Translations under genes and position numbers: made by a program | Assembly (NCBI GenBank): GCA_947627645.1 | Contig: CANQWV010000004.1 | Span: forward strand, 1-48,793 | Direction: 5' to 3' | DNA length: 48,793 nt | Source: an uncultured Lachnospiraceae bacterium | Lineage (GTDB): Bacteria > Bacillota > Clostridia > Lachnospirales > Lachnospiraceae | Shown here: positions 43,968 to 48,793 of the stretch, piece by piece | Layout of the letters: each line of letters begins with the position of its first letter | How positions within the stretch are numbered: position 1 is the first letter of the stretch | The notes under the pieces: generated by a model | What the model saw: only the letters and a program-made list of their open reading frames with translations | Databases searched by the model: none | Told to the model about the DNA's origin: nothing

Positions 43968-45557
43968 CTAAAATGCCTCATACATGAATGCGGATGCGTC
44001 ATATCCCTGTCCGTAGATTCCGAAGATCAGGATGCTGAAAATTGCCGTAAAAATGATGATCCAACGAAAAACGATGTTCTGGCGTTCCAGAGCTTCCCGC
44101 ACGGAGAAACGCTCCTGCATCATGCTTACGGCCCAGAGGACAAGGATAGAAACGGCGAGCAGGCACAGCTGCGGCCAGTCCAGGCCAAACTGAAAGATCG
44201 TCCCGTCTGTCAGGCACCATGGGCACAGATTGTGGAAGATATTCCAGATCACCCGTCTGGTATTGAAGAGACTTCCCGGCCTGGTGAGGAGCCGTCCGCC
44301 CATGAAACAGCAGAATGTGCGCAGCATACGGAAAAGCTGCCAGGAGAAGGTTTCTGTACGGATTCTGAGAAGCTTTGTAAGAGCTTCAAATTCGGGCTGG
44401 AACGCGGCGGAGATCGTGATCAGGGTACTGTAATAAATACCCCAGCAGAGATACGTTTTGCCCGTACCGTGCCACAGGCCCGTCAGCACCCAGGTCACAA
44501 ATACCGGAAACACGACGGCGGTAAAACGGCTTCCTCTCTCGGAAAGCGTATTTTTCGCCCATTTGTTCAGCCGTTTCATAAAATGCGAGATCGTGCAGGG
44601 ATAATACACATAGTCTTTGAACCAGCCTCCGAGCGACATATGCCATCTGCGCCAGTATTCCGGCACGGTTTTTGAGAAAAACGGATGGTTAAAGTTCTGC
44701 TCCAGTTCGACGCCGAAGATCTGCGAGGCTCCCCGCACGATGTCAGTATATCCGGAGAAGTCGGTATAGATCTGAAACGCGTCGAAGAGGATGGCGACTA
44801 TATAAATGGATCCGGCCTGGGACTGCCCGTTGTAAACCGCAGACACAAACTGATTTAGGCGGTCGGCGATCACCAGCTTTTTGAAAAAGCCCCAGAGCAT
44901 CAGCTCCATGCCAAACGCGATACGCCTCGAGTCAAAGCGGAGCTCTTTTTTCAGTTCCTGGCCAAGCAGGCTGTAGCGGGAAATGGGCCCCTGTACGATA
45001 TGCGGGAAATAGATGGCATAGAGAAAAAACCGGAGAAAATCCGGTTCATAAGAGTACCGTTTCCAGTATACGTCGAGCAGATATCCCACGACAGAGAAGG
45101 TATAGTAGGAAATGCCAAGCGGCACGATGACCCACTCTGCATGGAAGGGGGCTCTGCCGCATAGGGCGGCCGCGGCGAGATTCAGATAACGCACGGCATA
45201 CTTTGTAAATTTTGTAACGCATAAAAGTCCGATGCACAGGATCAGCGCCAGGCACAGCAGACGCCTTGCCTTTTTCCGGTACTGCTCTCTGAGGGCTTTT
45301 TTCGCCGTGCGGTCCAGGCCTTCTGCCTTCAGTTTTTCATCAAGCGCCTCGTAGCAGCGGCCAATCTGCCTTGCGCAGATCCACACGACCCCGGAGGTAA
45401 ACACAAGAAACGGCAGAAAACGGATAGCGCCTGCGACAAGATAGAAGCAGACGCTCCCGGCCAATAGTACCAGCCAGCGATGCCGGACCGGACAGAGATA
45501 AAACAGCAGAAACAGCAGGAACAGGAAAAACACGAAATATGCGGAAGTAATTGACAT
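43968..45557 (-). CDS. MBOAT family O-acyltransferase (DltB/AlgI-like)
   Basis: A 529-residue membrane protein with about 11 helices. YWRRWHMSLGGWFKDYVYYP (His306) and LTGLWHGTGKTYLCWG (His363) are the two conserved histidine regions of bacterial MBOAT enzymes. IVQGPISRY and FDAFQIYTDFSGYTDI are further family marks. It takes an acyl group from a carrier inside and passes it across the membrane. A perfect CAGGAGG precedes the ATG. The carrier protein gene lies just upstream and the DltD-like gene just downstream. Confidence 0.95.
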   Translation of the reverse strand: MSITSAYFVFFLFLLFLLFYLCPVRHRWLVLLAGSVCFYLVAGAIRFLPFLVFTSGVVWICARQIGRCYEALDEKLKAEGLDRTAKKALREQYRKKARRLLCLALILCIGLLCVTKFTKYAVRYLNLAAAALCGRAPFHAEWVIVPLGISYYTFSVVGYLLDVYWKRYSYEPDFLRFFLYAIYFPHIVQGPISRYSLLGQELKKELRFDSRRIAFGMELMLWGFFKKLVIADRLNQFVSAVYNGQSQAGSIYIVAILFDAFQIYTDFSGYTDIVRGASQIFGVELEQNFNHPFFSKTVPEYWRRWHMSLGGWFKDYVYYPCTISHFMKRLNKWAKNTLSERGSRFTAVVFPVFVTWVLTGLWHGTGKTYLCWGIYYSTLITISAAFQPEFEALTKLLRIRTETFSWQLFRMLRTFCCFMGGRLLTRPGSLFNTRRVIWNIFHNLCPWCLTDGTIFQFGLDWPQLCLLAVSILVLWAVSMMQERFSVREALERQNIVFRWIIIFTAIFSILIFGIYGQGYDASAFMYEAF

Positions 45558-45572
45558 AATATCCTCCTGAGC

Positions 45573-45800
45573 CTATTCGTCCTGCAGCTCCTGTATCATT
45601 TCCCAGATTGCTTCAGCTGAGTCGAAATTTTCGTTTTCCATGTACTCCATGCCGATCTCTACGTCAAACTCGTCCTCCAACGAGGAGATCAGGGACGCAA
45701 TGTCGATGGAATCGATGATTTTGTTTGTGACAATTCCCTCTGCGGTTTTGAAATCAACACCGGATTTCAGGCTTTCCAGAATCTTGATTACTTTTTCCAT
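45573..45800 (-). CDS. Acyl carrier protein
   Basis: A 75-residue carrier from the ATG at 45800; a longer in-frame start would overlap the ligase and add a Lys/Glu-rich leader that looks like the ribosome-site region. IIDSIDIASLI holds Ser31 for the phosphopantetheine arm, and the fold pattern (LEDEFDVEIGMEYM, SAEAIWEMI) is that of a four-helix ACP. DSID is closer to acyl or peptidyl carriers than to DltC, whose site usually reads DS-(M/F)-x-T/G. It sits between ligase and MBOAT and presumably shuttles the acyl group between them. Confidence 0.92.
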   Translation of the reverse strand: MEKVIKILESLKSGVDFKTAEGIVTNKIIDSIDIASLISSLEDEFDVEIGMEYMENENFDSAEAIWEMIQELQDE

Positions 45801-45837
45801 TTTTTTCCCTTTCTTTTCCCTTTCTTTTTCCTTTCCG

Positions 45838-47262
45838 CTAACGGATGACATTTGGAAGCTTTTTGTATAAAATCTTTCCGGATTCGTTTCTCGGAATCTC
45901 GGGAAGATAAGCTACGTCGAATGCGGATTCGCTCAGATGGGTCGTTTCCGAGAGATACCTCCGGACCTCATCCGTGCAGCTGCTGTCTGTGATAAACGTC
46001 GTCATCCTGTCGTCCACGCCGGTTGATACACAGTCAAGCTGCCCGAACTGCTGTCTGACCAGACGGTCGATCTCATCCAGATTGACCCTGTTGCCGAATA
46101 TTTTCAGGAATCTTTTTTTGCGGCCTACAATATAGTAGAAGCCGTCTGCGTCCATCTTTGCCATATCGCCGGTCTCAAGGACGCCTCCGCGCTCATCGCC
46201 TTTGGCCAGATCCTCCCGGCACTCCGCATAGCCGAGCGTTACGTTTGGCCCACGGTAGACAAGTTCGCCTGTCCGTTCCGGCTCTGTGATGGCGCTGCCG
46301 TTTTCATCGATCAGCACAAAGCTGCCTCCCGGGATCGGGATTCCCATGCTCCCGTATTTCTCCAGGCTTTTTTCGGCTGGCAGGTATCCCATCCTTGCGG
46401 TGGCCTCGGTCTGTCCGTACATGACGATGAATTTCCGCCCGGTTTCTGCTGCCCAGGCGGCAAATTCCCGGTGAAGCTCTGGAGAAAGCTTCCCTCCGGC
46501 CTGGGTCATATAGCGGAGATCCGGAAGCTTCATTTTGAAAAAACGCACCTTTTTAAGCATTTCGTAGGTAAAGGGCACGCCCGCGAAGGAAGTCGCCTTG
46601 TTTTCTGTCATAAACGTCCAGAATGCTTTCATCATCATGGTGTGGTCGGTCAGAAGAATGGTGGCGCCGACCTGCAGATGGCTGTTGATGACAGAGAGCC
46701 CGTAGGTATAATTCATCGGAAGCGTGGTGACGGGGCGCTCTGAGCTGTCCAGCTCCAGGTAAGCGGCGATCGACTCGGCGTTTGACTGGATGTTCCGGTA
46801 GCTCTGCCTGACCAGCTTGGGGCTTCCGGTGGAACCCGACGTCGTCAGAAGCAGCCCGAGCTCCTCGTGAAGGACAAGCTCTTCGCGCTTTGGATTCCCG
46901 GCGAGGAGATAGCCGTACTCCTCATGAAGGATCTGCCAGCCGGGGAAACGGTCTTCCATGTCGGCCGGAAAATACAGATAGGCAGGCCGGTACAGCTCCA
47001 GCAGGTGATCTAGCAGAGCCGCGTCCGTCTTGCGGTCCAGAAGCAAGGGTACGATATGGTTGCCCAAAAAAGCAAGGTATCCGGCTGCGGAACCCACACT
47101 GTTCTCACACAGGCAGAACGCAAGCGTTCTCCCGGATAATTTCTCGCCGAACGACGCGGACCAGGCCGCCAGGGAGCCGTAGGAGATCTGTTGTCCCCTG
47201 TCGTCCAGGAAAGCAGTCTTATCTCCGAAGCTTCCAAGTGTTTCAGAATCAAAATAACTCAC
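45838..47262 (-). CDS. AMP-forming acyl/amino acid ligase loading the carrier
   Basis: A 474-residue ANL-superfamily adenylating enzyme. LLTTSGSTGSPKL is the ATP-binding A3 motif, YGQTEATARMG is A5, ETGDMAKMDADGFYYIVGRKK covers A7-A8 and PRNESGKILYKKL holds the C-terminal catalytic Lys. It should activate a carboxylic acid and load it on the adjacent carrier. In place this matches DltA (D-alanine), but the A3 region lacks the GNPKG of DltA and the substrate could be another acid. The start is GTG behind AGGGGATG. Confidence 0.88.
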   Translation of the reverse strand: MSYFDSETLGSFGDKTAFLDDRGQQISYGSLAAWSASFGEKLSGRTLAFCLCENSVGSAAGYLAFLGNHIVPLLLDRKTDAALLDHLLELYRPAYLYFPADMEDRFPGWQILHEEYGYLLAGNPKREELVLHEELGLLLTTSGSTGSPKLVRQSYRNIQSNAESIAAYLELDSSERPVTTLPMNYTYGLSVINSHLQVGATILLTDHTMMMKAFWTFMTENKATSFAGVPFTYEMLKKVRFFKMKLPDLRYMTQAGGKLSPELHREFAAWAAETGRKFIVMYGQTEATARMGYLPAEKSLEKYGSMGIPIPGGSFVLIDENGSAITEPERTGELVYRGPNVTLGYAECREDLAKGDERGGVLETGDMAKMDADGFYYIVGRKKRFLKIFGNRVNLDEIDRLVRQQFGQLDCVSTGVDDRMTTFITDSSCTDEVRRYLSETTHLSESAFDVAYLPEIPRNESGKILYKKLPNVIR

Positions 47263-47266
47263 AATA

Positions 47267-48250
47267 TTACATCCCCTTTTGCATTGTCTTTGGCTTCATC
47301 AGAAGATTGAAAAAAGGTTCCAGAAGCCTTGATGAGAATAAAAGCGTCGCAGCCAGGGCAACTGCAGGAACTGCACAGGCGAAGCCTCCGGATAACACCT
47401 TGTTTAGATGAAAGCTCGCAGCAAGGGTTTTCAGAACCGGGTGGTGCAGCGCAAATACCTGGATCGTTCTGGAACCCCATCTGGTAATGACACATTCTGC
47501 AGACGGGACGACTGCCGTCAGGCTGAGAACCAGCACCATGGCGATCACATAGTAGACAGCTCTGTACAGGCCGCCGTACTGCAACATCCCCATGGTCTTG
47601 TAGGGTGTCTTGCCTTTCAGAAAGATGAGGTGGCTGTAAAGCCTGTCCTGCAGGAGGTAGCTGCACGCCAGAGTGGCCAGGAGGACGACGGCGGATGCCG
47701 CCTTCACCCATTTTTTTGCAGTAAATTCAGTAAGCTTCTGTATCGGGGTACAATAACCCGCAAGGAAAAACGGATACAGCGTCAGCAGGCGCATTCCTGA
47801 CAGGAAGCCGTTCAGGCTGGTATCGTAGCCGGCCATGATCCCGGTGAGAACCGCAACTGTCAGAAGATATTTCCGGTTGATCCGCGAGACCGCCATCGTG
47901 AGCAGATAGCAGAAAAACAAGGTCAGCGCGAACCAGGGTACGCCGGTCTCTGTAAAAAGGCCGATTCCGGAAGCTTTTCCGGTGGTCAGGAAATGCAGCA
48001 GGAAACGGAACAGCTTCATGAACAAATAGAGAACCAGATAGGGAAATACTTTTTCAAACCTGCGTTCATCGACGGTTTTCTTCGAAAAGAGACCCGACAG
48101 AAACAGAAACGCCGGCATATGGAAGGTGTAGATGAAAAAATACAGGCCCCTCAGGAAGAAAGAATCGCTTTTCAGGATTCCAATCAGATGTCCAAGGACG
48201 ACAAAATAGATCAAGATAAACTTCATATTATCCCATTTTGCAATTCTCAT
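47267..48250 (-). CDS. Acyltransferase 3 family membrane protein
   Basis: A membrane O-acyltransferase of about 327 residues with ten helices. It begins RIAKWDNMKFILIYFVVLGHL, where the early His of the family is visible, and has YTFHMPAFLFLSGLFSKK, the second family mark. Members O-acetylate surface polysaccharides using acetyl-CoA. ATG 48250 (behind GAGGCGGAAAG) is preferred to 48280. It lies 4 bases upstream of the ligase gene, so it appears to belong to the same operon and suggests the target is a glycan. Confidence 0.9.
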   Translation of the reverse strand: MRIAKWDNMKFILIYFVVLGHLIGILKSDSFFLRGLYFFIYTFHMPAFLFLSGLFSKKTVDERRFEKVFPYLVLYLFMKLFRFLLHFLTTGKASGIGLFTETGVPWFALTLFFCYLLTMAVSRINRKYLLTVAVLTGIMAGYDTSLNGFLSGMRLLTLYPFFLAGYCTPIQKLTEFTAKKWVKAASAVVLLATLACSYLLQDRLYSHLIFLKGKTPYKTMGMLQYGGLYRAVYYVIAMVLVLSLTAVVPSAECVITRWGSRTIQVFALHHPVLKTLAASFHLNKVLSGGFACAVPAVALAATLLFSSRLLEPFFNLLMKPKTMQKGM

Positions 48251-48319
48251 GCTTTCCGCCTCTGTTACAGATAGATGCATACTATTCTATAACCTGGAGC
48301 TATATTTTGCAAGCATTTT

Positions 48320-48793
48320 TCATAGACTCGTGTAAAGCAGTTTTCCTTTTTTATCGAATACAGCGTCGCCGTTGGTCAGTACATAATCCTCCCCGCCGAG
48401 AATTGCCCTGCAGTAGTCCTGCACTGATGCAAGCCGCCGCTTGAAGGCGACACCGCCGCCTGGCAGATCGGTTGTGTGGATGTCTGAACCGGCGGTGATC
48501 GGAAGGCCGTGCTCGTTGGCATAGCGAATCGCCCGGCGGTCGTACTCCGGGTTATGGTGGCTGCTCCAGTGGCTGGATGAGGAATGGGCCGCGTTGATAC
48601 CCTCCACTCCGTCCACATACTCCGGATACAGCCGTATTTCCGGAATGTACCTGGCTTCCCGGAACGGGTGGGCGTGGATGACCATGCCGCCGCCCTCATG
48701 GATCAGCCGGTATTGCTCTTTGACGTCGGCACTGCGGATCTTGGGGTGCGCCTTCAGCCAGTCCGGCGTGATTCCGTAGATCAGAAATTCTGT
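48320..48793 (-). CDS. PHP-domain metallo-phosphoesterase, 3' part
   Basis: The frame is open to the right edge, so the N-terminus is outside the window; about 157 residues are visible. EFLIYGITPDWL, HEGGGMVIHAHPFR, GVEGINAAHSSS and ITAGSDIHTTD carry the His/Asp metal ligands of the C-terminal half of PHP domains (TrpH-like or histidinol phosphatase-like). The substrate is unknown. It points the same way as the acylation cluster, 70 bases upstream of it. Confidence 0.85.
   Translation of the reverse strand, partial: TEFLIYGITPDWLKAHPKIRSADVKEQYRLIHEGGGMVIHAHPFREARYIPEIRLYPEYVDGVEGINAAHSSSSHWSSHHNPEYDRRAIRYANEHGLPITAGSDIHTTDLPGGGVAFKRRLASVQDYCRAILGGEDYVLTNGDAVFDKKGKLLYTSL

Noticed and set aside
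1-48793. rRNA, tRNA, insertion sequences, prophage genes
   Set aside because: No conserved rRNA or tRNA stretches, transposase catalytic motifs with terminal repeats, or phage structural genes were recognised.

Overview
The window looks like a chromosomal piece of an anaerobic gut Clostridia, most likely a Lachnospiraceae. The clues are HydE/HydG hydrogenase maturases, a rubrerythrin behind a PerR-like operator, Rpn/PD-(D/E)XK proteins of the kind common in that family, a DUF1934 protein and many AGGAGG ribosome sites. I saw no rRNA, tRNA, CRISPR array, insertion sequence or phage module. Both ends cut through genes.

Region 1 (1-19.2 kb) is most of a Wzx/Wzy-type surface polysaccharide locus. 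After the tail of a helicase-associated-domain protein come a polyprenyl-phosphate sugar-1-P transferase and a GT2 enzyme, both GC-rich. Next is a sharply AT-rich island (about 3.45-8.7 kb) with glycosyltransferase debris, a GT2 enzyme, a Wzy-like polymerase, a MurJ/Wzx-like flippase and a GT11 fucosyltransferase. Then a sugar-nucleotide block runs gmd, an E1/RfbH-like DegT-fold dehydratase with His in place of the PLP lysine and an FeS-type cysteine set, an fcl-like reductase, a split transketolase, an extra SDR, manC, manA and a phosphohexomutase. Together these can make GDP-mannose from fructose-6-P and convert it to GDP-6-deoxyhexoses. The dehydratase plus transketolase suggests a 3,6-dideoxy, two-carbon-branched sugar. 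This is the best candidate for an undescribed system here.

Region 2 (19.2-34 kb) is mixed: an Rpn-like nuclease and a truncated relative, rubrerythrin, a class A penicillin-binding protein with a repetitive tail, a 29-residue membrane peptide with a strong terminator (type I toxin-like), a PepSY protein, YigZ, glutamate racemase, a DUF1934 protein, a small membrane-anchored protein, an exported trigger-factor-like PPIase behind a structured leader, a DMT permease and a patatin-like lipase.

Region 3 (34-48.8 kb) begins with hydE and hydG. Two GT-C membrane glycosyltransferases follow on the + strand. On the - strand lies an envelope-modification cluster: acyltransferase-3, AMP-forming ligase, carrier protein, MBOAT and a DltD/SGNH-like protein (Dlt-like logic in the order A-C-B-D), then an alpha/beta hydrolase and a PMT-family glycosyltransferase. 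The window ends inside a PHP-domain protein.

Degenerate short tandem repeats recur at gene edges and inside genes (17.4, 22.4, 29.6, 37.1 and 38.8 kb) and appear to be a habit of this genome. All calls rest on reading motifs by eye; no database search was run.
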